Source: an uncultured Alistipes sp. (GTDB taxonomy: Bacteria; Bacteroidota; Bacteroidia; Bacteroidales; UBA932). From it: 64,000 nucleotides of DNA. Every line of letters begins with the position of its first letter. The stretch's first letter is position 1. The stretch is from contig UQUN01000008.1 of NCBI GenBank assembly GCA_900544175.1, positions 17,939 to 81,938 on the forward strand, in the 5' to 3' direction. Positions 27,801-36,530 of this stretch are shown one piece after another. Made by a program: the position numbers and the translations under genes. The notes beneath the pieces are model-generated. The model saw nothing but the letters and a program-made list of their open reading frames with translations. It ran no database searches and had not been told where the DNA came from.

Positions 27801-29386
27801 CAGTATTCACAAAGGTCAGATACACACTGAACGGACCTGTAAGACTAAGTCAAAGAAGCATCGACATACCGGAACTTCTGATCACTGACATGCATGGAGC
27901 CACTGCGTCCCTCAGCGGCAGCATAACCCACAATTCGTTCCGCAATCTGTACACCGACGCCAGCCTCACATTCAGTGACCTCATGTGCCTCAATACAGAG
28001 AACACAGACAACGACAAGTTCTACGGTACGGCCTATGCATCCGGTATGGTAGGCCTGTCCGGATACCTGAACGACCTTTTCATTGACGCACAAGTCCGTA
28101 CCGAGGATAATTCCTCTATCCACGTACCTCTGTCATCATCTTCATCAGCAGCGTCCACAGAGCTCATAACGTTCACTGACTTCAGCCTGCCTGCAGACTC
28201 CATCCTGCTGGCCGCTTCCAGTACCGGAAGCAGTGCCGGAACCGGAAGGACACGCAAAAGCAACATTGAGATACAGGCACAAGCCAGCATAACCCAGGGG
28301 ACGGAACTGCTTATAGAAATGAACAAACAGATGGGCGGCATCATAAGATGCTCCGGAAACGGGGATATTGACCTGACTCTCAATCCAAGCAGGAACATCA
28401 CGGACATCAGGGGCGACTACACTATCTCTGAAGGAAGCTTCCACTTTGCCCTGTCCCAAATCCAGTCCAGGGACTTCATCCTGGATGAGGGAGGCTCCAT
28501 CAACTTCAACGGAGACATCATGAACACCAATCTCAATTTAGGAGCCACCTATAGGACAAAAGCATCCATTTCCACCCTCATCGCAGATACGGCATCCGTA
28601 GGCAGCAGACGCAATGTAAATTGCGGCATACAGCTTCAGGGATCCCTCAGCAATCCCCAGATATCATTCTCCATCGATATTCCGGATCTGGATCCTATAA
28701 CAAAAGGAAGCGTCGAGAGCGCCCTGAGTTCTCCTGACAAAGTACAGAAACAGTTCATGGCACTGCTTATCTCAGGCAGTTTCGTCCCTGACGAGCAGTC
28801 CGGAATCATAAACAACTCCACGATCCTGTATTCAAACGCCAGCGAAATCGTATCCAACCAGGTCAACAATTTTTTCCGGCAACTTGATATCCCCCTGGAC
28901 CTCGGCCTGAACTACCAACCTGGAACGACAACAGGCAGCAAAGACATGTTCGATGTGGCGGTATCTTACCAGGCATTCAACAACAGGCTGATAATAAACG
29001 GCAATGTTGGCAACAGCGAGACATCTTCCAACTGGGCCGGAGACTTCGATGCCGAAATCAAGGTGGACAAGCAGGGTAAACTGCGCATAACCCTGTTCAC
29101 CAGATCCGCAGACACCTACTCCAACTATCTCGACAACACGCAGAGAAGCGGATTCGGTATCACGTATCAGGACGAATTCGACTCATTCGCCGACTTCTGG
29201 AGGAATATCTTCTACACCAGAAAGCGCAAAGAGGAATACGAGCTGGAGATGATGAAGAAAGCCGAGGAAGACCTGTTGCGCGAGGCGGAAGAGGCCAATA
29301 TAATAAAACAGGAGATACTCAAGCCAAAGGAAGACCCGCTCAACCTTATGGAGGAAAGCGGGTACATAGAATACAGGAAAGAATAG
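24821..29386 (+). CDS. TamB-like translocation/assembly module protein
   Basis: A very large (about 1521 residues) envelope protein with an N-terminal transmembrane anchor (LTGLLILVCIIPFAAYVAL) and a long beta-rich body of AsmA/TamB-type repeats ending in a C-terminal DUF490 domain (about residues 1180-1440) that includes GDYTISEGSFHFALSQIQSRDF and QLQGSLSNPQISFSIDIP. TamB-type proteins bridge the inner and outer membranes and help move lipids or assemble outer-membrane proteins. The extreme C-terminus is charged and helical. The frame has no ATG at the start: the first usable codon is TTG at 24821, or upstream ATC/ATA codons. Confidence 0.88.
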   Translation: MTGLLILVCIIPFAAYVALQFPRLQTSMAQKAASALGSRIDGDIRIGRLSIVFFNKIMAYDVSITDLKGDTLAALSKISVDISPKEFVRRGQIKVSRIVLENGCFNLVNEGHKMSNINRIFRITPKPDSLKKPVRLPDLTIDQLSLKDMRFSLLNTMKDSLGQMNGRFNYNNMSISGISARINRIIIEDNTVSCRIRDLNGTDHSGYELRSLAGNFLLSSKETRLDNMHLTDSYSEINAAHLSFGYNSSKDLKDFVHKIVLSADLNNTTLDLRSIGFFAKGLEDDSLKLDITGKVSGPVCDLHTYDLQVLTGDSTGIRIGAAVKGLPDMDSTFFSLNIKHAHTATAELGKVVSSFSHKKNGMDKFAPGTMLNLSGIAYGTIHDIYSIGQITSGIGNLGYEARLADRDSAQGRSLDASLWAERLDIGAVAGTGIVGKTDFNTRISSATSPSGELNALIDSLRISRLEINGYQYRNILLMGEMQDRKANVRLVSNDEAFPTMFQSIIDLDSSGKKIERVKLYIDVPYADLKAMNIIKKGSKSSLGITAGADLLFSNNSILGSVLMDNISYANENGQYHIDSLYIRSVIMEDRNVVTVNSPVFYADYSGTDSPARIIERLKLAAQGQSLRDMIMADTSIMEKGSGQYDFHLRTSDMSQICEIIMPGLQIADNTTVDIRIDSANALDIDIQSPYISINNKSGKAYTLNGINLNAGNPGNSLSGILSVGGIRSENLTMDNCRLEVSEKSDTLMLDLAYNNADTAGMHLAAGIRFTRKAGKLMTEIDMLPSDFNLRGYRWLLEPSSVLIADRLIKVDGFRIHGDDNELLVSGTASDDPENALTVNVNNFDLSVLNAFTTNDMDIKGFLSGEMELFNCFSDIGISMEVSADSIGILGNSIGSLNILSRRDLARNRINVLINNYKGENNPINISGYYIPERNYMNFSLALNALPLSYLSSITKDFAEISGGSLSGDIAVSGPPDMLILSSENCHIDSLDIVPVFTKVRYTLNGPVRLSQRSIDIPELLITDMHGATASLSGSITHNSFRNLYTDASLTFSDLMCLNTENTDNDKFYGTAYASGMVGLSGYLNDLFIDAQVRTEDNSSIHVPLSSSSSAASTELITFTDFSLPADSILLAASSTGSSAGTGRTRKSNIEIQAQASITQGTELLIEMNKQMGGIIRCSGNGDIDLTLNPSRNITDIRGDYTISEGSFHFALSQIQSRDFILDEGGSINFNGDIMNTNLNLGATYRTKASISTLIADTASVGSRRNVNCGIQLQGSLSNPQISFSIDIPDLDPITKGSVESALSSPDKVQKQFMALLISGSFVPDEQSGIINNSTILYSNASEIVSNQVNNFFRQLDIPLDLGLNYQPGTTTGSKDMFDVAVSYQAFNNRLIINGNVGNSETSSNWAGDFDAEIKVDKQGKLRITLFTRSADTYSNYLDNTQRSGFGITYQDEFDSFADFWRNIFYTRKRKEEYELEMMKKAEEDLLREAEEANIIKQEILKPKEDPLNLMEESGYIEYRKE

Positions 29387-29394
29387 CGCTCCGC

Positions 29395-30651
29395 TCAGTC
29401 CAGCACTGTCCTCACGATCTCCCCGATAAGAGACGGATCATACGGTCTCTCGACCTTTATATAATTTCTGGTATACCCGAACATCATGCCGTTCTTTGCC
29501 TTACTCTCGAAAAGCACCTCCTCCTCACGGCCTCTGTTCTCAAGAATGAACGCATCATGAAAGTGTCCGCTCATCTCCTCCAGCACCTCCACCCTGCTGG
29601 CCTTGACCGTCTCGTCTACCTGATCCGGCATATCCGCAGCCGGTGTTCCGGTCCGCCTTGAATACGGAAAGACGTGTATGAACGCCGGACGTATATCCTC
29701 CAGGAATCTGCAGGTGGCACGGAACTGCTCATCTGTCTCTCCCGGAAAACCCACTATCACGTCTATTCCGAAAAAGACATGTTCCATACGCTCGCGCACA
29801 TACTCTATCTTTCGTCTGAAATCCGCGGTACTGTACCTCCTGCCCATTCTCACGAGCACGTCATCGCATCCGGATTGGAGAGGTATGTGAAAATGCGGCA
29901 GGAACTTGGTACCGGATGATATCCAGTCCACTATCTCATCTTTAAGAAGGTTCGGTTCGATGGAGGAAATCCTGTAACGCATTATCCCTTCCACACCGTC
30001 GAGAGCCTTCAGCAGATCCAGGAAACTTTCCCCGCTCTTCCTTCCGTAGTCTCCCGTATTTACTCCGGTAATGACAATCTCCTTAACCCCAGCCGCAGCT
30101 ATCTCAACTGCCTGGGAGACCAAGAGTGACTTCGGAAGACTGCGGCTCGCTCCTCTTGCATACGGCACGGTGCAGTAGGAGCACTTGTAGTCACATCCGT
30201 CCTGAATCTTGAGAAAGGAGCGCGTACGTTCCCCTGTGGAGAACGCCGGAAAGATGTCTGTCACCTCATCTATCGTGGTTATATCAATAAAGGGATGCCG
30301 CTTCCTTCCTGAGGAGAGCAGTCTTTCCACCTCATCCACCACATGCCCCTTGCTGCCTGCACCAAGCACTATGTCCACTCCGTCCATAGAGGCGATACTG
30401 CCGCCCTTAAGCTGGGCATAGCATCCTATGACTGCAATAACAGCCTCCGGTGACTTTCTGTGGAGACGCCTTATCAGATTACGGTCCTTCTTGTCACTGT
30501 GTGCCGTAACAGAGCACGTATTGACTATGTAGATATCGGCATCCTCCGTATGCGGAACCACCTCATACCCGCGATGCGCGAACTCACGGGCCACAGACGA
30601 GCTCTCGGCATAATTCAGCTTGCAGCCCAAAGTATGTACAGCTACCCTCAT
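29395..30651 (-). CDS. mtaB: tRNA (t6A37) methylthiotransferase MtaB
   Basis: Radical SAM methylthiotransferase that converts t6A to ms2t6A at position 37 of tRNAs reading ANN codons. The N-terminal MTTase domain Cys residues are in LGCKLNYAES, VNTCSVT and IGCYAQLKG; the radical SAM motif is CDYKCSYCTVPYARG near residue 155; a TRAM-like C-terminal domain follows. About 418 residues from the ATG at 30651. A longer frame to 30762 overlaps the folB coding sequence and lacks conservation. It overlaps folB by 4 nt (ATGA), so the two are coupled. Confidence 0.93.
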   Translation of the reverse strand: MRVAVHTLGCKLNYAESSSVAREFAHRGYEVVPHTEDADIYIVNTCSVTAHSDKKDRNLIRRLHRKSPEAVIAVIGCYAQLKGGSIASMDGVDIVLGAGSKGHVVDEVERLLSSGRKRHPFIDITTIDEVTDIFPAFSTGERTRSFLKIQDGCDYKCSYCTVPYARGASRSLPKSLLVSQAVEIAAAGVKEIVITGVNTGDYGRKSGESFLDLLKALDGVEGIMRYRISSIEPNLLKDEIVDWISSGTKFLPHFHIPLQSGCDDVLVRMGRRYSTADFRRKIEYVRERMEHVFFGIDVIVGFPGETDEQFRATCRFLEDIRPAFIHVFPYSRRTGTPAADMPDQVDETVKASRVEVLEEMSGHFHDAFILENRGREEEVLFESKAKNGMMFGYTRNYIKVERPYDPSLIGEIVRTVLD

Positions 30652-31004
30652 CGCTCTGAATGCATTGTCACCCTGGATGCGGCCACTTCTCCTCCGAGAG
30701 GGGGATTCAGTTTTGAAACCGAAACGGTCATGCGGCCGGCTGCCGGGAAAATGCTGCGGCATCTCTTCAGGATCCTGGCAGATACATGCTCCAGAAGATT
30801 GGACGGTACGGCCATCTCCTCCTTTACAATATCGTATATCCGCTGGTAATTCAGGGTATCCTCAAGAGCATCGCTCTCACCGGCGGCATCAAGATCCGCC
30901 TCGATGGAAAAATCCACTACAAAATAATTGCCTATTGTCCTCTCCTCGCTGAAACATCCGTGATGCGCGAAGAACTTCATGCCTTTCAGTTCAATAATTC
31001 CCAT
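30648..31004 (-). CDS. folB: Dihydroneopterin aldolase
   Basis: Cleaves 7,8-dihydroneopterin to 6-hydroxymethyl-dihydropterin in folate synthesis. The 118-residue protein shows the FolB hallmarks FFAHHGCFSEER near the N-terminus with its catalytic Glu, the TLNYQRIYDIV segment, and the late VSVSKLNPP with its catalytic Lys. It sits between the rsmI-like gene (9 nt upstream) and mtaB (4 nt overlap), so all three form one operon. This is the second folate gene of the window; folC lies 24 kb away. Confidence 0.94.
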   Translation of the reverse strand: MGIIELKGMKFFAHHGCFSEERTIGNYFVVDFSIEADLDAAGESDALEDTLNYQRIYDIVKEEMAVPSNLLEHVSARILKRCRSIFPAAGRMTVSVSKLNPPLGGEVAASRVTMHSER

Positions 31005-31013
31005 AATAACACT

Positions 31014-31718
31014 TTATGCCGATATCAAAAATACCGCCGGTCTCTTGTCCATGACGGCCTCCGTTTTTTTCCAGTCTTCAACAGTCTTAGTCCTGATGAA
31101 CTGGTCCGCCGCAGTCACATCCACGGCGATGCACACCCTTGTGGACGGACTGCATACAGCAAGTATATCCGCCATCAGAGCTCCGTTCCTGTACGGGGTC
31201 TCGATTATAATCTCCGTTTCGGAAAACTTTCTGGAACGTGTCTCCAGTTCCTTGATTCTCCTGCGGCGGACCTCGCCTTTCACCGGCAGATATCCCGTGA
31301 AGGCAAATCTCTGACCGTTCATTCCTGATGCCATAAGGGCCATCATCAGAGATGACGGACCTGAAAACGGGACTACCTCCACATCAGCCGTATGGGCAAG
31401 TGCCACCAACGCCGCACCCGGATCAGCCACAGCCGGCAGGCCAGCCTCGGATATCAATGCCATATCCACACCCCCGCGCAAAACCTGGAATATCTCCTCG
31501 ATATCCTCCTGCGTCGAATGCTCACTGATTTCGTAAAAAGTCAATGAGTCAATCATACCCTTGAAACAGGTTCTGGAAAGATACCTGCGCGCTGTGCGTA
31601 TGTTCTCCACGGCAAAATGCCGCACATGGGAGATACTGCTGAAAACATAAGGCGGCACCACTTCCTCAGGAGGATTATCGCACAATGGTGCAGGAACCAA
31701 ATAAAGTCTGCAATTCAT
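31014..31718 (-). CDS. RsmI-like SAM-dependent methyltransferase
   Basis: A 234-residue tetrapyrrole-methylase-fold enzyme. The opening MNCRLYLVPAPLCDNPPEEV, ALISEAGLPAVADPGA near residue 85, and FSGPSSLMMALMASGM near residue 118 are the motifs of the RsmI family, whose founding member 2'-O-methylates C1402 of 16S rRNA. Bacteroidota often carry both a canonical RsmI and a second, shorter member such as this one, so rRNA methylation is likely but not certain. First gene of the rsmI-like, folB, mtaB operon; divergent from the MBL gene. Confidence 0.82.
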   Translation of the reverse strand: MNCRLYLVPAPLCDNPPEEVVPPYVFSSISHVRHFAVENIRTARRYLSRTCFKGMIDSLTFYEISEHSTQEDIEEIFQVLRGGVDMALISEAGLPAVADPGAALVALAHTADVEVVPFSGPSSLMMALMASGMNGQRFAFTGYLPVKGEVRRRRIKELETRSRKFSETEIIIETPYRNGALMADILAVCSPSTRVCIAVDVTAADQFIRTKTVEDWKKTEAVMDKRPAVFLISA

Positions 31719-31742
31719 AGTTCAAAATTACATAAAATTCCA

Positions 31743-31750
31743 TAACTTTG
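31743..31750 (+). promoter_or_regulatory. -7 element for the MBL hydrolase gene
   Basis: TAACTTTG fits TAnnTTTG and ends 7 nt before the ATG at 31758, implying a leader of only a few bases. No clear -33 TTG is seen. Confidence 0.45.
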
Positions 31751-31757
31751 GGGTGCA

Positions 31758-32525
31758 ATGAGCAATAAAATAGTCTTTCTCGGCACAGGAACCTCGCAAG
31801 GCGTGCCTATCATCGGATGCGGATGCAGGGTATGCCGGTCCGATGACTTCCATGACAAGAGGCTGAGAACATCGGCCTACATAGAATACGAGGGACTCAG
31901 GCTTGTCATAGATGCCGGTCCTGATTTCAGACAGCAGATACTGCGCGAAGGCATAAGGGAGCTGGATGCCGTCCTGCTAACCCACATGCACAAGGACCAC
32001 ACCGGAGGTCTGGACGATGTACGCGCATTCAACTATTTCATGAACAAGGGATTTCCCGTATATGCCGAAATTCCCGTCCAGGAGTCCCTGAAACGTGAGT
32101 ATTCCTACGCGTTCGGCGACAACAGGTATCCCGGAGTACCAGATTTCATACTCAACACCATCGACGAGAACCCTTTCTATATAAACGGAATTGAGATCAT
32201 ACCGGTACGGGCCATACACTACAGACTGCCTGTTCTCGGATTCAGATTCGGCCGACTGGGCTACCTGACTGATGCCAACTATATATCGCCTGAGTCAATA
32301 GAGAAATTCAAAGGTGTGGACATATTTGTCATAAGCTGTATAAGGCGGGAGAAACATCTGTCCCACTTCTCGATGGACGAGGCACTGGAAGTATGCCGCA
32401 AAGTTGGAGCAAGGCATTGTTTCCTGACCCATATGTCCCACCAGCTGGCCACCCACAGCGAACTGAGCGGCCTGCTGCCCGAAGGTGTGGAGCCTGCTTA
32501 CGACGGACTGTCACTGACTTTCTGA
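31758..32525 (+). CDS. MBL-fold metallo-hydrolase (PhnP-like)
   Basis: A 255-residue metallo-beta-lactamase-fold hydrolase. The start LGTGTSQGVPIIGCGCRVC and the zinc motif HMHKDHTGG (about residues 75-83), followed by a distal His in RAIHYRLPVLGFRF and HFSMDEA, match the PhnP-like branch that cleaves cyclic phosphodiesters. The true substrate cannot be inferred: there are no phosphonate genes nearby. The gene has its own -7 element. The maoC-like gene follows 64 nt later with a separate promoter. Confidence 0.85.
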   Translation: MSNKIVFLGTGTSQGVPIIGCGCRVCRSDDFHDKRLRTSAYIEYEGLRLVIDAGPDFRQQILREGIRELDAVLLTHMHKDHTGGLDDVRAFNYFMNKGFPVYAEIPVQESLKREYSYAFGDNRYPGVPDFILNTIDENPFYINGIEIIPVRAIHYRLPVLGFRFGRLGYLTDANYISPESIEKFKGVDIFVISCIRREKHLSHFSMDEALEVCRKVGARHCFLTHMSHQLATHSELSGLLPEGVEPAYDGLSLTF

Positions 32526-32531
32526 GATTTA

Positions 32532-32563
32532 TTTGGACAAACGGCCTTTTTTTCCTATCTTTA
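32532..32563 (+). promoter_or_regulatory. Promoter of the maoC-like gene
   Basis: TTTG at 32532-32535, a 20 nt spacer and TATCTTTA at 32556-32563 make a near-consensus Bacteroidota promoter 26 nt upstream of the ATG at 32590. Confidence 0.6.
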
Positions 32564-32589
32564 TAGGACTAATTCTAAAATCTCTTGCT

Positions 32590-33009
32590 ATGATCAGAGT
32601 TCATGACACCTATGACTACAACACCATCTTTACAGAGAAAGATGCTGAAGTCTACGCCAAACTGACTAATGACTACAACCCTGTCCACATAGACAGGACA
32701 TTCGCCACCCAGACAGAATTCGGCAGACCTGTCGCACAGGGAGTACTGATTCTATGCGCGTTCGCCAAGGTATTCGGCACCATGTGGCCGGCGGACAAGC
32801 TCGCCTATTTCATTTCCCAGAATGTAACTTATCTCAGACCTGTCTACATTGACGAGCCTTACCATATAAGGTTCGAGTGCACAAATGTCGACCACAAGAG
32901 AATGATCGGCACTATTGTAGGCACCATGATGGACAAGGACGGCAACTCTGTCGTCATAACGGAGGCCAGGATTTTCTCCAAGGAACACTTCTCAGCTCCC
33001 ATGATGTAA
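32590..33009 (+). CDS. MaoC-family dehydratase/hydratase
   Basis: A 139-residue hot-dog-fold protein. The hydratase signature YNPVHIDRTFAT (Asp/His dyad) is near residues 36-48, and TYLRPVYIDEPYHIRFEC follows. Such single-domain MaoC proteins hydrate or dehydrate enoyl-CoA thioesters; the substrate is unknown and there is no fatty acid cluster nearby. The ATG at 32590 comes after a good promoter; a longer frame to 32533 runs through that promoter. The gene ends before a strong bidirectional terminator. Confidence 0.85.
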   Translation: MIRVHDTYDYNTIFTEKDAEVYAKLTNDYNPVHIDRTFATQTEFGRPVAQGVLILCAFAKVFGTMWPADKLAYFISQNVTYLRPVYIDEPYHIRFECTNVDHKRMIGTIVGTMMDKDGNSVVITEARIFSKEHFSAPMM

Positions 33010-33022
33010 AGACCGGACTGCC

Positions 33023-33070
33023 ATAAGAAGATGACCCGAAAGCCGAAAGGCAATCGGGTCATCTTCTTAT
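33023..33070. terminator. Bidirectional terminator between maoC-like and DUF5723 genes
   Basis: Perfect 17-bp arms at 33023-33039 and 33054-33070 enclose a 14-nt loop (AAGCCGAAAGGCAA). The arms end in AAGAA/TTCTT tracts and separate two convergent genes, so the hairpin can serve both strands. Confidence 0.8.
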
Positions 33071-33088
33071 ATTGCAGTCAAACCGACA

Positions 33089-34519
33089 TCAGTCCGCATC
33101 AGGACGCTGGTTACGGCCAAGCGATATCGTGAAGCCGAAATTGAAATCTATGAAGAGATTTGAGGGTACAGGAATCTTTATGCCGGAAAAACTGAGAGCG
33201 TCATATTTCAATGAAGTATAGTCACTGCCTACAAACAAGCCTATTCCCTTTTTCGGAGTAAATGTTATAAGCCATCCTATCGAGGATGCATTGCGCAGGA
33301 AAGAGTAAGACAAGGCTATGTCGAACTTCTTAGAAGGAGCATAGTTCCATGCAAGAGTAAGTTCATGATCAGTCCTGTACCTTCCGAACCTGGCCGAATA
33401 CAGCAGGCCGACGTTCATCTTGTCATGCAGGAACGTATAGTCTATACCGCCGTACAGAGTGGCGGCCAGCATCCTCGTCTGATTGCCGGTTACATCCTTC
33501 TTCTTAAAGGCCAGCATCGAATAAAGATCATCCATAAGACCGGACAGTTCTCCGTTTATATCCATGTCAGGATCGTTAATATGGTCCACTCCCTCAAACT
33601 GTATTCCTTCCGCAGACTCTACGGAAGTCGTCATGTCCGCCATGTGCGAGATGAAGCCGAGATCAGTGACTGACACAGAAAAACGCAGGCCGTCAACCGG
33701 AGTTCCTTCCGATATGGTATATTCCGCCCCGATATCGAAAGACGCCCCCATACCACTTACGAATCCAGTAGGCGAGAATGATGTCCTGGACAGATCCAGC
33801 ATCCCGCTTTCATCAAATCCAAAGTCCAGAAGTCCGGAATAGATATTTGCATATGCCTTGGATGAGGCAGCCCATTTCCCCGAGCTCATATCGATATCCA
33901 ACTGCTCTATATTCATGTCCACGCTTGATACACTTGCAATGAACCTGGCCTTTGCACCCACTCTAAGTCCGTCAACAAGTTCCTCCAGATCTCTTGAATA
34001 ACCTACGGACACATATGCGTACACATCTCCGGTCATACTCAGATTGCGTATACTGTATGACGAGGGATCGGATGTCATACCTTCTTTGAGAAAACGGAAT
34101 GCTTCCAAAGGCAGATTGGCATCCATATCCACATCCAGTCCCATGTCCACACTCCAGAACGAATGCTTGCCGGTGAACCAGCCGGCATTGATAAGGCTGT
34201 ATGATAGACCCATGTTTACAAAATTGTTCTTCACAAGGTTGCCGAGAAACACTTCGGAAGGAATTTCCTTATTGAGGAACAGTCCGGTTGTCCCGTCCTG
34301 AAGGTTGTAGAGGAAATCCGAGGGTCCGAGGTTCGAGTTGAGATCAAAATCGATATTGCTCAGGAAAGGGAATCCGACATACCCCTGTTCGGGCACAAAT
34401 GCGGCATTCATATTGTGGCTTTGGGTGGAGTTGCGCACAAAATAGCTTGTCCTGTTCTGTCCTGCAAGACTCAGGAATGCCGATGACAGCAACACCGCAG
34501 TGAATATAAATTTCTTCAT
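33089..34519 (-). CDS. DUF5723-like outer membrane beta-barrel protein
   Basis: A 476-residue protein with signal peptide ending at SLAGQ. The mature chain is rich in beta-strand pattern and aromatic alternation, with the N-terminal motif RNSTQSHNMNAAFVPEQGYVGFPFLSNI that marks the Bacteroidota DUF5723 family, and repeated barrel-like strands such as AATLYGGIDYTFLHDKMNVGLLYSARFG. It probably sits in the outer membrane. I start it at 34519 for the correct signal peptide. It lies 7 nt after the large lipoprotein gene and is the last gene of an operon begun by the HMA protein. Confidence 0.75.
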   Translation of the reverse strand: MKKFIFTAVLLSSAFLSLAGQNRTSYFVRNSTQSHNMNAAFVPEQGYVGFPFLSNIDFDLNSNLGPSDFLYNLQDGTTGLFLNKEIPSEVFLGNLVKNNFVNMGLSYSLINAGWFTGKHSFWSVDMGLDVDMDANLPLEAFRFLKEGMTSDPSSYSIRNLSMTGDVYAYVSVGYSRDLEELVDGLRVGAKARFIASVSSVDMNIEQLDIDMSSGKWAASSKAYANIYSGLLDFGFDESGMLDLSRTSFSPTGFVSGMGASFDIGAEYTISEGTPVDGLRFSVSVTDLGFISHMADMTTSVESAEGIQFEGVDHINDPDMDINGELSGLMDDLYSMLAFKKKDVTGNQTRMLAATLYGGIDYTFLHDKMNVGLLYSARFGRYRTDHELTLAWNYAPSKKFDIALSYSFLRNASSIGWLITFTPKKGIGLFVGSDYTSLKYDALSFSGIKIPVPSNLFIDFNFGFTISLGRNQRPDAD

Positions 34520-34526
34520 AGTCTTG

Positions 34527-36275
34527 TCAATTATTTCCATTATCAAGGTCCATAATATCCAATGTTATTCCTCCAGGGGCCGATATCGAGATATCCGCCT
34601 GCAAAAATGCCTTGTTGGAGAAAGACACACCAGGCTCGTCTCCGGGAAGCAGAGTGAAACTGAGGGCCACAGCGTGTATATCCTCTACCGTTCCCGTACT
34701 CTTGACTGACAGATCCAGAGGTGTACTTACAGGAATGCCGTCACTGCCGCTGCTTGCTATTGTCTGGGTCGAGACCATGATATCCAGAGGATTGTTATTG
34801 GAATCCAAAAACTTGGCCGTTATCTCCACCGTAACGGGGAAAGTGCTGACAATATTGCCTCCGATTGTTATGTCCGTCATGGCAAGAAGCTCGCCCACCA
34901 TAGCGTCAAGCCCTTCCATAGTCTGCTCAACGGAGAGATAGAGGTTTTCTCCGAAAGCAAACGGCACATACATGTCCATCCTGCCTGATACATGATATTC
35001 CGCATCACATTCCACATAGTGCAGTTCCTCGGAATTATCATCAGTGGTAGGCAGCACTATAACAGACACATTATCAGGTATCTTACTTATCAAAGACGCT
35101 ATATCGGCCTTTCTCCATTCGGCATCACCGATATTCCCGGGTCTGTCTTCTGACAGATAGTACAACACGGAATCCGTGATGTCCGGATCGTACGAATACG
35201 GTACCGGCAGGGAAAGCTCGATGCTCTCCTGTGTTCCACCGACTGCAACGATAGATGCATTCACGGTCACAGGTATGCCAGCGTTGGTACCGAGCATCAG
35301 CTCAGCATGAGGATTGTAGAAGTCAAGAACAAACTCGTCATCCTTCATGAAATCGGGAACGCCGTCCATACTCAGGACCTGCTGTATAGGGTCCATGTTC
35401 AGTTTCATGCGACCATAGAAAGCGGACGGCATCAGCTCGTCTCCGCTGTTTTCCGAGCCGACGTTGACATTCAGGTCCACATCCAAATCGCCTCCCTGCA
35501 CTGACGGCATGTCTTCTTCACTGACTATAATGGACAAAGTCCTGATAGAAAAGTCGTCTACGAAAACAAATGATTCCCCTTCCTGAAGATCAAACTGGAT
35601 CTCCATTATATTCACCGGACTGAAGTCCACAATACCGTTTTCATCCATATTGCCGTAGAACACTACCGTATTGCCGTCAATCATGGGAGTATCCTCGAAA
35701 ACGTATTTTTCCGGAAACTCCACCACTACCTCGACGCCCATGCCGACAGGCAAGTCGATCGCCGAAGCGGACATATCAGCCGTCACCGACAATCTGGCAT
35801 CATCGAAAAGCACACGCTCGATATCCTTAAGCCCCGCCTCGGCAGCCCTCTCGAAAGAATACTCCAACGAGAAGTTCTCGTCAAAATCCATCGACAGCCT
35901 GACATCCGAACGCACGGTACCGGTCTCACCCATGTCCGGTATCCTAAGTGTCTTGCTGAAATCGATATTCACACCATCCACCATGATGTCGTCGGTATAG
36001 TCCGTCAAATCCACAATTTCCTCAAAATCCTGAGAGAACACCAGATAATAATTGCCGTTGTCATCTGTCTTTAGCATATCAATATCCTGTGACTCGATGA
36101 AAGTCGTAAGTCTGATACTGTCCGTGGAGCCCAGAGGGAATGCCAGTGAGTCGCCGCCTATGGTCACCTCACCGTTTATATTCTCAAGATCATACTCATG
36201 CTGACATGAGTACAAAGAGGCCACCATTACGGAGACCATGAAAGCAGACATGCATCTGCCGAATAAGAATTTCAT
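34527..36275 (-). CDS. Large surface lipoprotein, unknown function
   Basis: A 582-residue protein with a signal sequence and a lipobox Cys in SLYSCQHEYD (near residue 25), so it is lipid-anchored. The mature part is very acidic and beta-rich, with repeated segments of the kind LSVTADMSASAIDLPVGMGVEVVVEFP and DITIGGNIVSTFPVTVEITAKF, suggesting several Ig-like or jelly-roll domains. I do not recognise the family. It is adjacent to the DUF5723 barrel gene (7 nt) and follows the HMA gene (15 nt), which suggests one envelope complex. Confidence 0.7.
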   Translation of the reverse strand: MKFLFGRCMSAFMVSVMVASLYSCQHEYDLENINGEVTIGGDSLAFPLGSTDSIRLTTFIESQDIDMLKTDDNGNYYLVFSQDFEEIVDLTDYTDDIMVDGVNIDFSKTLRIPDMGETGTVRSDVRLSMDFDENFSLEYSFERAAEAGLKDIERVLFDDARLSVTADMSASAIDLPVGMGVEVVVEFPEKYVFEDTPMIDGNTVVFYGNMDENGIVDFSPVNIMEIQFDLQEGESFVFVDDFSIRTLSIIVSEEDMPSVQGGDLDVDLNVNVGSENSGDELMPSAFYGRMKLNMDPIQQVLSMDGVPDFMKDDEFVLDFYNPHAELMLGTNAGIPVTVNASIVAVGGTQESIELSLPVPYSYDPDITDSVLYYLSEDRPGNIGDAEWRKADIASLISKIPDNVSVIVLPTTDDNSEELHYVECDAEYHVSGRMDMYVPFAFGENLYLSVEQTMEGLDAMVGELLAMTDITIGGNIVSTFPVTVEITAKFLDSNNNPLDIMVSTQTIASSGSDGIPVSTPLDLSVKSTGTVEDIHAVALSFTLLPGDEPGVSFSNKAFLQADISISAPGGITLDIMDLDNGNN

Positions 36276-36290
36276 AACTTAGTTTTTATA

Positions 36291-36500
36291 TTAAAATAAT
36301 GTATAATCACCGGCTTTTTCCGCGACCACGGCCTGAAGCTCCGATTTGTCATATACCTTGTCCGCAAACTGTATAACTGCCTGCGCAGGTTCCAGTGTCA
36401 CTACAGCCTTTACACCGGGAAGAGATTCCAGCGCACTTGCGACATGTGCCGCACAATGCACACATGACATTCCGTCTACATTATAAGTCACCTCTTTCAT
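36291..36500 (-). CDS. Heavy-metal-associated (HMA) domain protein, copper chaperone-like
   Basis: A 69-residue single HMA domain with the metal-binding motif GMSCVHCAAHV (Cys13 and Cys16 approximately). The family carries Cu(I) or other soft metals to P-type ATPases or regulators; no such ATPase is nearby. Instead the gene is first in an operon with a surface lipoprotein and an outer-membrane protein, behind a good promoter. It has no signal peptide, so it should be cytosolic. Confidence 0.88.
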   Translation of the reverse strand: MKEVTYNVDGMSCVHCAAHVASALESLPGVKAVVTLEPAQAVIQFADKVYDKSELQAVVAEKAGDYTLF

Positions 36501-36530
36501 ATTATTACTGCTGCTTCATGCTTCAATCTG

